Of a stretch of DNA of 64,000 nt, positions 1-8,471 are shown piece after piece (position 1 is the stretch's first letter; every line of letters starts with the position of its first letter). The position numbers and the translations under genes were made by a program. Under the pieces are notes generated by a model. That model was not told the DNA's origin, did no database searches, and saw nothing but the letters and a program-made list of their open reading frames with translations. The stretch is from Chryseobacterium mucoviscidosis (GTDB taxonomy: Bacteria > Bacteroidota > Bacteroidia > Flavobacteriales > Weeksellaceae): NCBI RefSeq assembly GCF_002177115.1, contig NZ_MVAG01000091.1, positions 62,001 to 126,000 on the forward strand. Direction: 5' to 3'.

Positions 1-1
1 G

Positions 2-514
2 GATACTTTGGAACGGATTTTGTATGCTAAAAACTGGATTGACACCGTTCAATGGCATTTGGAAGATATAATTAGAGATGAAAATATAGATCCCACTGAA
101 GCTCTTCAACTGAAAAGAACTATTGATGCTTCCAATCAGAAAAGAACTGATCTGGTAGAATTCATCGACAGCTGGTTTCTGAAAAAGTTTGAAAATATTA
201 CTCCTAAACCTGATGCAAAAATTAATACCGAAACAATCGCATGGGCGGTAGACAGGTTATCAATTCTGGCATTAAAGGTTTATCATATGTCGCAGGAAGC
301 CTATAGAGAATCTGCTTCAGAAGAGCACAGAGCAGCTTGTAAAGCCAAACTGGATGTTCTTCTTACCCAGCATGAAGATCTTTCCACTTCTATAAATCAG
401 TTGCTTACTGATATCGAGAACGGAGATGTTAAGATGAAAGTGTACAAACAAATGAAAATGTACAATGATGAAAGTCTTAACCCAATCCTTTATCAAAAGG
501 GGCAGCAAAAATGA
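2..514 (+). CDS. DUF4254 family protein, 5'-truncated by window edge
   Basis: The reading frame is open to the left edge of the window, so the true start lies outside; the first in-frame start-like codon (TTG at 8) is not the real start because the family normally has about 30 further N-terminal residues. The visible part has the family's conserved core (KNWIDTVQWHLEDIIRD, then LKRTIDASNQKRTDLVE). No enzyme activity is established for DUF4254; it is common in Bacteroidota near envelope and glycosyltransferase genes. The stop codon overlaps the ATG of the following lipoprotein gene (ATGA), so the two are translationally coupled. Confidence 0.85.
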   Translation, partial: DTLERILYAKNWIDTVQWHLEDIIRDENIDPTEALQLKRTIDASNQKRTDLVEFIDSWFLKKFENITPKPDAKINTETIAWAVDRLSILALKVYHMSQEAYRESASEEHRAACKAKLDVLLTQHEDLSTSINQLLTDIENGDVKMKVYKQMKMYNDESLNPILYQKGQQK

Positions 515-969
515 AACGAATAATTTTTTTTGGAGTACTACTAATTATAATATCTTCCTGCGCAACGGAAAAACCCAATTTTTCTCCGTTGTCCAATAGT
601 TTTTATAGCGAAACCAAAGGTTCAGATTCTGATAAAGGAGCCAAAAATAACATCGAAGTTAATGTTGGTGACAATGTAAATGCTTCAGAAATATCCAATC
701 TTATTGCTACTTTTCCACAGTTTAAAAACAATGCTTTAAATACAGAAATCACTACTTTAAAGTACAGCCTGCAAAATTATCTTTATGCTATAGATGCAGG
801 AAATCTTCAAGGGAAAAACAGAGCAATAAAAGACTTTGAAAAATCCTATAAAAAAATTCAAAAGCTAAGACAGAATCTTAAAGGAGACGACAATGAAGTT
901 CTCAACAGATATCTGGTAAGATTAAAAACCAACATTTCTGCGATAGAAGATTCTGTAAAAAGAAATTAA
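511..969 (+). CDS. Small lipoprotein of unknown function
   Basis: 152 residues. The N-terminus is a short charged start, a hydrophobic stretch (IIFFGVLLIIISS) and a cysteine at about residue 17, typical of a lipoprotein signal peptide cut before Cys. The mature part is polar, Lys/Asn-rich, and predicted mostly helical in its second half (residues 70-150). I recognise no domain. It overlaps the DUF4254 gene by four bases (ATGA) and precedes ribA by 18 bases, so all three are probably one transcript. Function unknown; likely anchored in the periplasmic or outer-membrane leaflet. Confidence 0.75.
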   Translation: MKRIIFFGVLLIIISSCATEKPNFSPLSNSFYSETKGSDSDKGAKNNIEVNVGDNVNASEISNLIATFPQFKNNALNTEITTLKYSLQNYLYAIDAGNLQGKNRAIKDFEKSYKKIQKLRQNLKGDDNEVLNRYLVRLKTNISAIEDSVKRN

Positions 970-987
970 AAAACCAATTAGGAATTA

Positions 988-1584
988 ATGATTAAAATTC
1001 AGGCGGAATCCAACGTTCCTACGGAATACGGCACGTTCCGAATGATCGCGCTCTCTGAAAACGAAAACGACTGGATGCCTCACATGGCGATCGTTGCAGA
1101 AAATACAGATTTTTCCAAACCTGTAAACGTGCGTTTTCACTCAGAATGTATTACCGGAGAAGTTTTCCATTCCAAAAAATGTGAATGCGGACAGCAATTA
1201 GATGCTGCGATGAAATACATCCATGAAAATGGAGGAATTATCATTTACCTTCGTCAGGAAGGAAGAAACATCGGGATCATCAATAAATTAAAGGCATACT
1301 CTTTACAGGAAAAAGGTTTTGATACCGTAGAAGCCAATTTAAAACTTAGACTTCCGGCGGATGACAGAAACTTTGGAGTTGCTATTGAAATCCTAAATTT
1401 ATTGGAGGTAAAAGATATTAATCTTCTTACCAACAATCCTGAAAAAGTAAAATACGTTACCGAAAGCAATATCCACCTCAACTCAAGAGTCCCGTTGCAG
1501 ATACCGGCTAATGAGATAAGTAAAGGATATTTACAGACAAAGAAAGATTATTTTGGTCATTTACTCGATGACAGCGATAAATAA
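988..1584 (+). CDS. ribA: GTP cyclohydrolase II
   Basis: 198 residues, the normal length of a stand-alone GTP cyclohydrolase II, which opens GTP to the diaminopyrimidine precursor at the start of riboflavin synthesis. Zinc ligands Cys54, Cys65 and Cys67 are all present with the same spacing and numbering as in E. coli RibA. The RQEGRNIGI motif (89-97) and the later LLTNNPEKV and GYLQTKK segments match the family. It is not fused to the DHBP synthase (RibB) domain, so that activity must be encoded elsewhere. A strong hairpin terminator follows seven bases after the stop codon. Confidence 0.96.
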   Translation: MIKIQAESNVPTEYGTFRMIALSENENDWMPHMAIVAENTDFSKPVNVRFHSECITGEVFHSKKCECGQQLDAAMKYIHENGGIIIYLRQEGRNIGIINKLKAYSLQEKGFDTVEANLKLRLPADDRNFGVAIEILNLLEVKDINLLTNNPEKVKYVTESNIHLNSRVPLQIPANEISKGYLQTKKDYFGHLLDDSDK

Positions 1585-1590
1585 AAAAGC

Positions 1591-1623
1591 AAAAGCTCCG
1601 AAAGAAATTCCGGAGCTTTTTTG
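1591..1623. terminator. Bidirectional intrinsic terminator, ribA / lipoprotein gene
   Basis: A perfect 10-bp stem AAAAGCTCCG / CGGAGCTTTT (1591-1600 and 1611-1620) with a 10-nt loop; A-run and T-run flanks let it work for both converging genes. Confidence 0.9.
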
Positions 1624-1652
1624 TAATTATAAAAAACTGAAAAGATATATTC

Positions 1653-2165
1653 TTAATTTGCTTTAACTGTGATTACTTTAGATTCATCTAAGTTGTAATA
1701 TTTAATTACCGCATTGTAATCACTTGTATCTACAGTGGATGAATTTTTAGCAGGACTAGCCGGAACTAAAACAACTCTGAACGTCTGGCTATTCAGGTAA
1801 GTACTCATCTCAGAAGATGTCATTGTTGCTTGGTCAAAGTTCGCTTCTGTATAAATTTCAAGATTCTGAGAACTGAAAAGTGCATTATAATCTAATTCTC
1901 TACCTCCTGAAAGATAATAGGTTTTGGGAATTAATTGCCAAGCATTACTTGCAGCCGGGTCTCTTCTGTATACTAAAACCACATCTGTACTTTCTATATT
2001 AATAGGAACAGTAAAAGAATATCCGTTTGAACTTGTAAAACTTCCGGAAACATCTCTCATCTTTGGATATGTATCACCATCACCAACAGTATTATCATTA
2101 TTATCACAGCTAAATATAAATAAACTTACAAAAGCCATTATTAAGATTGGAAGAAATTTTTTCAT
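1653..2165 (-). CDS. Hypothetical lipoprotein
   Basis: 170 residues with a clear lipoprotein signal (MKKFLPILIMAFVSLFIFSC, Cys20 followed by DNND). The mature domain carries a VSGSFTSSNGYSFTVPI strand-rich segment and a VVLVYRRDP motif; small lipoproteins of this look are frequent in Chryseobacterium-like genomes, but I know no function. It converges on ribA and shares its terminator. The start ATG at 2165 is immediately preceded on its own strand by an AT-rich leader; the divergent GH3 gene starts 118 bases away. Confidence 0.8.
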   Translation of the reverse strand: MKKFLPILIMAFVSLFIFSCDNNDNTVGDGDTYPKMRDVSGSFTSSNGYSFTVPINIESTDVVLVYRRDPAASNAWQLIPKTYYLSGGRELDYNALFSSQNLEIYTEANFDQATMTSSEMSTYLNSQTFRVVLVPASPAKNSSTVDTSDYNAVIKYYNLDESKVITVKAN

Positions 2166-2233
2166 TTTATAAAAGTTTAGTTGTTTATTATTTATAAAGC
2201 GTATTCAAATCATATACCAAAAATTTCAAAAAC

Positions 2234-2266
2234 TTTGTTTTCATCATTTTTTTAATTGTATTTTTG
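2234..2266 (+). promoter_or_regulatory. Bacteroidota-type promoter for the GH3 gene
   Basis: TTTG at 2234-2237, 21 bp, then TATTTTTG at 2259-2266 (consensus TAnnTTTG). The GH3 ATG follows 17 bases later, giving a short leader. Confidence 0.75.
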
Positions 2267-2283
2267 TTCTTATTCAAAAAATT

Positions 2284-3978
2284 ATGAAGAAGCTTATTTA
2301 CAGTTCACTTTTCATTTTCATATTCTCAAGCTCAAAAATATCAGCTCAATATCAGCCTAAAAACATTTCCAAAGACGATCTGAAAAAGGCAAACCAATGG
2401 GTTGACAAAACCTATAAGAACCTTTCTCAGGACGAAAAACTCGGACAGCTTTTCATTGTGGCACTTTACACCAATAGAGGAGAAAGTGAAATTGAAAAAG
2501 TAAGAAATATTGTTGCCAATGATAAGATCGGAGGATTAATTCTGATGCAGGACGATGCGGCAAGAGAAATCACTTTGGTAAATGAATTTCAGCAAAAATC
2601 AAAAGTCCCTTTAATGATCGGGATGGATGCAGAATGGGGATTGTACCAGAGAATCGCTGCGGCGCACAAATTTCCGTGGGCAATGACTTTGGGAGCTATT
2701 CAGGATAAAAGTTTAATTGAAAAAATGTCGGCTAAAATTGCTGAAGATTGTCACAGAATGGGCATCAACTGGGATTTTGCGCCGGTTGTGGATGTTAACA
2801 CCAATCCCAACAACCCGATTATCGGAAACAGAAGCTTCGGTTCGGAAGTAAGTAATGTGGTGAATTCTGCATCAGCTTACGCAAACGGACTTCAGAATAA
2901 CAATATTTTAGCAGCGATTAAGCATTTTCCGGGACATGGAGATACAAGTACAGATTCTCATGCTGATCTTCCTTTAATTGCTCACAATTTAGACCGTCTC
3001 AACGCTGTTGAATTAGCACCTTACAAAGCTCTTATCAATCAGGGAATCGGCGGTGTTATGGTGGCTCATTTATATGTTCCTGCATTGGAAACCACCAAAG
3101 GAATTCCTGCTTCCGTTTCAAAAAACATCATTACCGGACTGTTGAAAAATAAGCTTGGATATAAAGGGTTAATTATTACCGATGCTCTTAATATGGGCGC
3201 TGTTGCGAACAGATACAAACCCGGAGAACTGGATGCAATGGCTTTTAAAGCAGGTAACGATATTATGTTGTTTTCACAGGGTGTTGCAGAAGGAAAAAAA
3301 TTAATTCAGAAAGCTATTGAAAGCGGCGAAATTTCACAGTCCAGAGTGGAAGAAAGTGTGAAAAAGATCCTTTTAACCAAATACTTTTTAGGACTTGAAA
3401 AATATACTCCTAAAAATCCCGAAAACATCAATTCAGATTTAAATAATGACTCTCACAAAACTTTAGTTCAGAATCTCTATTCAAATGCGATCACTTTACT
3501 GAAGGATGAAAAAAAACTGCTTCCGTTAAACGGAAAACAAACCTATTACGTTCCGTTGGAAGAAGCTCCTTATCAGACATTTGTCAATCGATTAGGTTCA
3601 AATATTACGATTAAAAAAGCTGATGAAATTGCTACGATCCCGGCAAATTCCACAGTGATTGTCGGTTTCCATAAAGATAATTCCACGGCTTACAAACCTT
3701 ATAAAATTTCAGACACTTCAAAGAAAGTGTTATCCGACCTTACGAAAAACCAAAATGTGATTCTTAATGTTTTCGGAAGCGCTTACGCATTGAAAGATAT
3801 TGATATTTCTAAAGTTTCTACCGTTCTGGTTTCATATGAAAACAATGAAGACTCCATGAACGCAACAGCCGATGCATTCAACGGAAAAACAAAAATCCAA
3901 GGCAGACTTCCTGTTCTGGTAAATGATACTTTGAAGGCAGGAATGGGAATGGATCTCATTCCAGCAATTGTAAAATAA
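2284..3978 (+). CDS. Glycoside hydrolase family 3, beta-N-acetylhexosaminidase (NagZ-like)
   Basis: 564 residues with a signal peptide ending SKISAQ (about residues 1-21), so it acts outside the cytoplasm. The NagZ signature KHFPGHGDTSTDSH occupies 213-226; its His218/Asp-pair dyad is typical of N-acetyl-glucosaminidases rather than plain beta-glucosidases. The catalytic nucleophile is Asp300 in ITDALNMGAV. A GH3 C-terminal domain covers roughly 380-560. In many Flavobacteriia the homologue continues into a serine beta-lactamase-like domain (about 970 residues in total); here the protein stops after the GH3 C-domain. Likely role is peptidoglycan or chitin fragment trimming. bshA follows 45 bases later on the same strand. 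Confidence 0.9.
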   Translation: MKKLIYSSLFIFIFSSSKISAQYQPKNISKDDLKKANQWVDKTYKNLSQDEKLGQLFIVALYTNRGESEIEKVRNIVANDKIGGLILMQDDAAREITLVNEFQQKSKVPLMIGMDAEWGLYQRIAAAHKFPWAMTLGAIQDKSLIEKMSAKIAEDCHRMGINWDFAPVVDVNTNPNNPIIGNRSFGSEVSNVVNSASAYANGLQNNNILAAIKHFPGHGDTSTDSHADLPLIAHNLDRLNAVELAPYKALINQGIGGVMVAHLYVPALETTKGIPASVSKNIITGLLKNKLGYKGLIITDALNMGAVANRYKPGELDAMAFKAGNDIMLFSQGVAEGKKLIQKAIESGEISQSRVEESVKKILLTKYFLGLEKYTPKNPENINSDLNNDSHKTLVQNLYSNAITLLKDEKKLLPLNGKQTYYVPLEEAPYQTFVNRLGSNITIKKADEIATIPANSTVIVGFHKDNSTAYKPYKISDTSKKVLSDLTKNQNVILNVFGSAYALKDIDISKVSTVLVSYENNEDSMNATADAFNGKTKIQGRLPVLVNDTLKAGMGMDLIPAIVK

Positions 3979-4023
3979 AAGGTGTAAATTCTAAAATTTA
4001 CAACATCAAAACAAAAAAAATAA

Positions 4024-5172
4024 ATGAAAATAGGCATACTTTGCTATCCCACCTACGGAGGAAGCGGAATTGTAGCAACAGAACTCGGAATGTCGCTTGC
4101 CAACAAAGGCTATGAAGTTCACTTCATCAGCAACGCACTTCCTGCGAGATTAGATATTACCAATCCGAATATTTTCTTTCACAGGGTAAATGTTCAGACT
4201 TATCCACTTTTCCAATATCAGCCTTATGATATTGCGCTGAGCTCGATGATTTACCGTGTAGTGAATCTCTACAAACTGGATCTGCTTCATGCACACTACG
4301 CGATTCCTTACGCTTATGCTGCGTTTACAGCCAAACAGATGCTGAAGGAAGACAATAACGATATTCCGTTGGTTACGACGCTTCACGGAACAGACATTAC
4401 ATTGGTAGGACAGCATCCAAGTTACAAACACGCCGTGGAATTTTCCATCAACCAGTCGGATGCAATCACTTCGGTGTCGGAAAGTCTGAAAAGAGATACG
4501 CTCCAGTTCTTTAAGATTAAAAAAGAAATTCAGGTGATTACGAATTTTATCGATAATTCTGAATTTGAAGAATGCAACGAATGCCAGAGAACACAGTTTG
4601 CCAATCCGGACGAAAAAATCCTGATCCACGTATCCAACCTGCGTCCTGTAAAACGTGTGGAAGAAGTATTGCAGATTTTCAAGAACGTTCAGAAAAAGGT
4701 AAAATCCAAGCTTATCATCATCGGAGAAGGTCCGGATATGGAAAAAATCAACCAGTTCTTAGAAGAAAATCCGGATCTGATTTCAAAAATCCGTCTTTTG
4801 GGTAAAGTAAATGATCTTTACAGAATTCTTCAGCTTTCGGATGTATTCTTACTGCCTTCTGAACAGGAAAGTTTCGGTCTTGCCGCACTGGAAGCAATGG
4901 CAGCGAATACTCCGGTCATCAGCTCTAATGCGGGAGGAATTCCGGAAGTAAATATTCAGGGAGAAACAGGCTTTCTTGCCGAGATCGGAAATGTGGAGGC
5001 GATGAGCAACTACACCATTAAGTTACTAAGCAACGACGAACTTCTGGCGCAGATGAAAGTCAATGCCAAAGAACAGGCGATAAAATTCGACCTTAAAAAT
5101 ATTCTTCCGATCTACGAAGAAATGTACAGAACCACCATCGAAAATTTCAAAAGCGAGCTTACCAAAGCATAG
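4024..5172 (+). CDS. bshA: N-acetyl-alpha-D-glucosaminyl L-malate synthase
   Basis: 382 residues, GT4 family, GT-B fold. The start MKIGILCYPTYGGSGIVATE is diagnostic of BshA, which joins UDP-GlcNAc to L-malate in the first step of bacillithiol, the low-molecular-weight thiol of Bacillota and many Bacteroidota. The retaining-GT motif E282-x7-E290 (EQESFGLAALE) binds the nucleotide sugar, and NAGGIPE follows. A Cys pair (EECNECQR) lies near 180-187. BshB and BshC are not in the window. Cytoplasmic enzyme. Probably co-transcribed with the GH3 gene, with its own terminator downstream. Confidence 0.95.
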   Translation: MKIGILCYPTYGGSGIVATELGMSLANKGYEVHFISNALPARLDITNPNIFFHRVNVQTYPLFQYQPYDIALSSMIYRVVNLYKLDLLHAHYAIPYAYAAFTAKQMLKEDNNDIPLVTTLHGTDITLVGQHPSYKHAVEFSINQSDAITSVSESLKRDTLQFFKIKKEIQVITNFIDNSEFEECNECQRTQFANPDEKILIHVSNLRPVKRVEEVLQIFKNVQKKVKSKLIIIGEGPDMEKINQFLEENPDLISKIRLLGKVNDLYRILQLSDVFLLPSEQESFGLAALEAMAANTPVISSNAGGIPEVNIQGETGFLAEIGNVEAMSNYTIKLLSNDELLAQMKVNAKEQAIKFDLKNILPIYEEMYRTTIENFKSELTKA

Positions 5173-5232
5173 CATTATATTTAAAAAGTTTTTATTTACC
5201 AAAACCTAACAGGTTTATACCATAAAACACTA

Positions 5233-5262
5233 CGGCTGTATTCAAAAGGATGCAGCTTTTTT
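5233..5262 (+). terminator. Intrinsic terminator after bshA
   Basis: Stem GCTGTAT / ATGCAGC (5235-5241 and 5250-5256, one G-U pair) with an 8-nt loop and six Ts. The rest of the 254-base gap is AT-rich, with only a small AAACCT-AAC-AGGTTT hairpin at 5202-5216. Confidence 0.75.
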
Positions 5263-5406
5263 ATACATCGAGTTTTGGAAGATTAATATTTTTCATGCAA
5301 ATAATTATTTTCTTTGAAAGGATTTATGAATTTTGAATTATTCATAAAATAATTTTCTTATTTAATTGATTTTCAAATATTTAATATTTTTAAATCATTT
5401 TTATTC

Positions 5407-5414
5407 TATATTTG
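5407..5414 (+). promoter_or_regulatory. -7 promoter element for the DUF2851 gene
   Basis: TATATTTG matches TAnnTTTG, 12 bases before the start codon. No clear -33 box is visible. Confidence 0.6.
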
Positions 5415-5426
5415 CATTAAACACCC

Positions 5427-6701
5427 ATGACCGAAAAACTACTACAATATCTCTGGAACTATAAAGTGTTCAAACATTTCGACTTCAAAGATCTTGAAGG
5501 CAATCCTGTTGAAATTTTAGACTTCGGGAAATGGAATACAGATTCCGGTCCTGATTTTCTGGCGGCGAAGGTAAAGATCAATGAGATTACTTTTGCAGGA
5601 AACATCGAACTTCATGTAAAATCTTCCGACTGGATCTTTCACAACCATTCACACGATCCAAACTATCAGAATATAATTCTTCATGTCGTTTTTCAGAACG
5701 ATTGCGAGGTTGAGGAACTGAAAAACAGAAACATTCCTACCATAGAATTAAAAGATCATATCGACGAAAATATCCTGTGGAAATATGAAAAACTGATCGG
5801 CGGAACACAGTTTATTCCCTGTGAAAATATTTTTGATAGCGGTAAAATTCCGGTTCATTTTCATGAAGAAAATGTTTTGAAAAAGCTGGCTGAGAAATCT
5901 TTAGAATTTGAGATGAACTTAGCTCAGTTTAAAAATAATTTTGAAGCCGTTTTGTTTCATTCTTTAGCTTATTCTTTCGGATTAAAGGTGAATGCATTTA
6001 TTTTCAGGCAAATTGCGGAAAGCATAGATTTTACCATCATTAATAAAATCCGGCAAAATGAAATTCAACTGGAAGCTTTATTTTTCGGTGTTTCCGGCTG
6101 GCTGGAAAATCCGGAGGATGAAACAATGAAAATCTGGAAGCGGGAATTTGATTTTATCAAGGCTAAATTCAACAATTCCAATCTTAAATTTCATCCTAAA
6201 TTTCTGAGATTACGACCACCCAATTTTCCTACGCTCCGTTTGTCGCAGTTGGCGAATCTTTACTTCATACATCAGAATTTATTTTCAAAAATCATTCATG
6301 CTAAAAATACAGGGGAGCTTTTCGAAATTTTTAAGAATGTAAAAGCTTCGGAATACTGGAATAATCGTTATAATTTCGGAAAAATATCATCAGTCAATCA
6401 ACCCAAAGTTGTATCGCGCGATTTTATCGAATTGATTATTTTAAACACCATTTTACCTTTAAAATACACCTATCATCAATATCATAACGAAGAAATTGCA
6501 GACGAAATTCTGTTTTTTTACAAAAACCTTCCCTCCGAAAAAAATTCAGTTATTACGGATTGGAAAAAGCTGGGCTTGAAGTGTAAAACCGCACTGGAAT
6601 CACAAAGCCTGATTTATCATTTTAAAAATTCCTGTGAAGAAAAAAATTGCTTAAATTGCGGTATTGGATTTAAAATTTTAAAAGAATCTTCAAATGCTTG
6701 A
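5427..6701 (+). CDS. DUF2851 family protein
   Basis: 424 residues, no signal peptide, so cytoplasmic. It matches the Bacteroidota-specific DUF2851 family in its N-terminal WNYKVF, EILDFGKWNTDSGPDFLAAKV and GNIELHVKSSDW segments; the last part resembles the strand-helix pattern of a nuclease-like fold (GNIELHVK), which is a hint only. The C-terminus has a small Cys cluster (CEEKNCLNCG). No function is established. The stop overlaps the start of the PspC-like gene by eight bases, so the two are coupled. Confidence 0.85.
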   Translation: MTEKLLQYLWNYKVFKHFDFKDLEGNPVEILDFGKWNTDSGPDFLAAKVKINEITFAGNIELHVKSSDWIFHNHSHDPNYQNIILHVVFQNDCEVEELKNRNIPTIELKDHIDENILWKYEKLIGGTQFIPCENIFDSGKIPVHFHEENVLKKLAEKSLEFEMNLAQFKNNFEAVLFHSLAYSFGLKVNAFIFRQIAESIDFTIINKIRQNEIQLEALFFGVSGWLENPEDETMKIWKREFDFIKAKFNNSNLKFHPKFLRLRPPNFPTLRLSQLANLYFIHQNLFSKIIHAKNTGELFEIFKNVKASEYWNNRYNFGKISSVNQPKVVSRDFIELIILNTILPLKYTYHQYHNEEIADEILFFYKNLPSEKNSVITDWKKLGLKCKTALESQSLIYHFKNSCEEKNCLNCGIGFKILKESSNA

Positions 6702-6915
6702 CAATATCCGCCATAAAATGGAAAGAGAATGGTTTGGCGTTCTTACAAGAACGGGCGCAAAACTCGGAATTCCTGTTTCTAAACTGAGAGTATTTTTCAT
6801 CTACTCTACTTTTGCAACGGCAGGATTTTTCTTTTTAATTTATCTGGGACTGGCATTCACACTTTGGGTAAAAGATATTTTTATCACCAGAAGGCCTAAT
6901 GTTTTTGATTTATAG
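6694..6915 (+). CDS. PspC-domain small membrane protein
   Basis: 73 residues. It has the PspC core: an amphipathic part with GAKLGIPVSKLRVFF, then one hydrophobic segment (about 32-56, IYSTFATAGFFFLIYLGLAF). Such proteins are single-pass inner-membrane proteins related to the phage-shock regulator PspC, but the isolated flavobacterial versions have no proven role. It overlaps the upstream DUF2851 gene by eight bases and is followed two bases later by the GNAT gene, forming a tight three-gene operon. Confidence 0.8.
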   Translation: MLDNIRHKMEREWFGVLTRTGAKLGIPVSKLRVFFIYSTFATAGFFFLIYLGLAFTLWVKDIFITRRPNVFDL

Positions 6916-6917
6916 AT

Positions 6918-7430
6918 ATGGAATTTTTACAGATCACTTCTACGGAAGATTACAGGGTTAAGGAGATTTTTGAGGCATACTGTAAAACGTTTCCCGAAGA
7001 CGAAAGAAGAGACTGGAACAAATTGTCTCCCCTATTTCAGCATCCTAAAGTAAAGATAATTTCTGTACTTCACGAAGCTAAAAATGTAGGCTACCTCATC
7101 ATCTGGGAACTCAGCAATTTTGCTTTTGTGGAACATTTTGAAGTGTTTGAAGAATTCAGAAGCCAGAAACTGGGATCACATATTACCAACTATCTTTTTG
7201 GAAATTATCCCAGAATTGTTCTGGAGATAGAACACGGGCATTTAACCGAAGATACGAAAAGACGCTATTCTTTTTATCAGAAAAACGGGTTCAGCCTGAT
7301 TGATGAAATGTACGTTCAGCCAAGTTACGGCGAAGGAAAAAATCCTTTGAATTTATGGCTTCTTGCTAATTATCAACCTGAAAATCTAAAGGAAGTAAAA
7401 GACGAAATATACGATATTGTTTATCATTAA
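6918..7430 (+). CDS. GNAT family N-acetyltransferase
   Basis: 170 residues. Central strands VGYLIIWEL and FAFVEHFEVFEEFRSQKLGSHI contain the acetyl-CoA-binding pattern (RSQKLGS, an R/Q-x-x-G-x-G/S variant), followed by a C-terminal FYQKNGFSLIDEMYVQPSY typical of GNAT folds. The substrate cannot be deduced. Starts two bases after the PspC-like gene, so last gene of the operon; a strong terminator follows. Confidence 0.85.
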   Translation: MEFLQITSTEDYRVKEIFEAYCKTFPEDERRDWNKLSPLFQHPKVKIISVLHEAKNVGYLIIWELSNFAFVEHFEVFEEFRSQKLGSHITNYLFGNYPRIVLEIEHGHLTEDTKRRYSFYQKNGFSLIDEMYVQPSYGEGKNPLNLWLLANYQPENLKEVKDEIYDIVYH

Positions 7431-7436
7431 AATATA

Positions 7437-7472
7437 AAATCCGAAGTTTCAAATGCTTCGGATTTTTTTTCA
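7437..7472. terminator. Bidirectional intrinsic terminator
   Basis: Perfect 10-bp stem AAATCCGAAG / CTTCGGATTT (7437-7446, 7456-7465) followed by an eight-T run; serves the GNAT gene and the converging SIMPL gene. Confidence 0.9.
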
Positions 7473-7480
7473 GTAAAAAA

Positions 7481-8215
7481 CTAATTTACCTGATATTCCA
7501 GCTTTATGGTAATACTTGCTTCCTTATCTTTTGAAGCGGTATTGAAGGTTCCGCCATAAGAATAATCTTCATTTGAATTCGGAGCCGTGATCTGGATAAC
7601 GCCCATCGTTGCTTTTTTCAGATTTCCCAGACTGCTTCCTGAATTTTCAGCAATTTTTTCCGCGCGTTCTTTAGCATCTTTTGTGGCAGAAGCAATCATT
7701 TCCTGTTTCACCGTAGCTAATTTGGTATAAAAATAATTTGGCGAAGACGATGTAAATTCTATTCCTCTGTTGATGATTTCCGTAATATTTCTCGAAAGAT
7801 TTTCGATTTTCGCAACTTCTTTACTTTCAATCGATACAGTCTGCGTAAGGTTGTATCCGGTAAATTCATTCTGAACGTTATTCCCGTTATTATCTGTATA
7901 ATTTTTGAACTGTTTCTGGATGTCCACAGAAGAAAAAACGATCTCATTTTGCTTTACGCCTTTTGATAATAAATAATCGTTGATGGTTTTTCGATCTGAA
8001 GCCAGATCATCATAAGCCGATTTCAGGTCAAAATTATTCTTAGAAAAACTTCCCGACCACGTAATAAGATCAGAAGTAAATTGTTTGGTTCCCAAACCCG
8101 TAACAGAAATCGTATTTTCAGATTTGTTTCTGTTTTTAATGGCATTTCCTAAAAGTCCGAGACCGATAACGAAACCTAATGCTGCAATGGCAATCGAAAG
8201 AATGTTTTTATTCAT
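7481..8215 (-). CDS. SIMPL domain-containing protein (DUF541)
   Basis: 244 residues with an N-terminal membrane anchor or uncleaved signal (about 5-27, LSIAIAALGFVIGLGLLGNAI). The SIMPL/DUF541 domain (about 36-242) is recognised from ISVTGLGTKQFTSDLITW, the YNLTQTVSIESKEV strand and AKERAEKIAENSG helix. Family members are periplasmic or membrane-attached oligomers; the E. coli relative YggE reduces oxidative stress and the eukaryotic one binds a signalling kinase, but the activity here is unknown. Monocistronic: faces a terminator downstream and a 256-base spacer upstream. Confidence 0.88.
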   Translation of the reverse strand: MNKNILSIAIAALGFVIGLGLLGNAIKNRNKSENTISVTGLGTKQFTSDLITWSGSFSKNNFDLKSAYDDLASDRKTINDYLLSKGVKQNEIVFSSVDIQKQFKNYTDNNGNNVQNEFTGYNLTQTVSIESKEVAKIENLSRNITEIINRGIEFTSSSPNYFYTKLATVKQEMIASATKDAKERAEKIAENSGSSLGNLKKATMGVIQITAPNSNEDYSYGGTFNTASKDKEASITIKLEYQVN

Positions 8216-8269
8216 AAAAATTTGTGAATTTGTTTGTTACAATAATTTTCCGCTTATCCTTAATTAATC

Positions 8270-8400
8270 ATAATGCTAATTTTAACACAAAGTTCTCAAG
8301 GTTTTTTAAATATTAACCACTTTTTAAGTTCACAAAGGCGTTTTACTCAACAAAGAACCCAAAGTTTTTTTAATGATGAAAAATTGCGGACAGCCATAAT
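8270..8400. repeat. Intergenic CACAAAG-type degenerate repeat
   Basis: The spacer between two minus-strand genes holds several CACAAAG/CAAAGAACC phrases (8288-8295, about 8332-8338, 8350-8365) spaced 20-45 bases, resembling the intergenic filler common in Chryseobacterium-like genomes. No ORF or strong hairpin is visible. Weak call based on pattern alone. Confidence 0.35.
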
Positions 8401-8471
8401 AATTTTAATGTCTGTTTACTAAACTATTGCATCAATTCTCATTCCAAATTTTAAGATTTCTTTAACATTTA

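Noticed and set aside
2284..3978. GH3 gene as a truncated pseudogene lacking the beta-lactamase domain
   Set aside because: It keeps all catalytic residues and a full GH3 C-domain and has a normal stop; stand-alone GH3 enzymes are common.
4150..4629. 159-codon minus-strand frame inside bshA
   Set aside because: bshA is a certain full-length gene; the antisense frame has low-complexity Phe/Ile/Arg composition and no start context.
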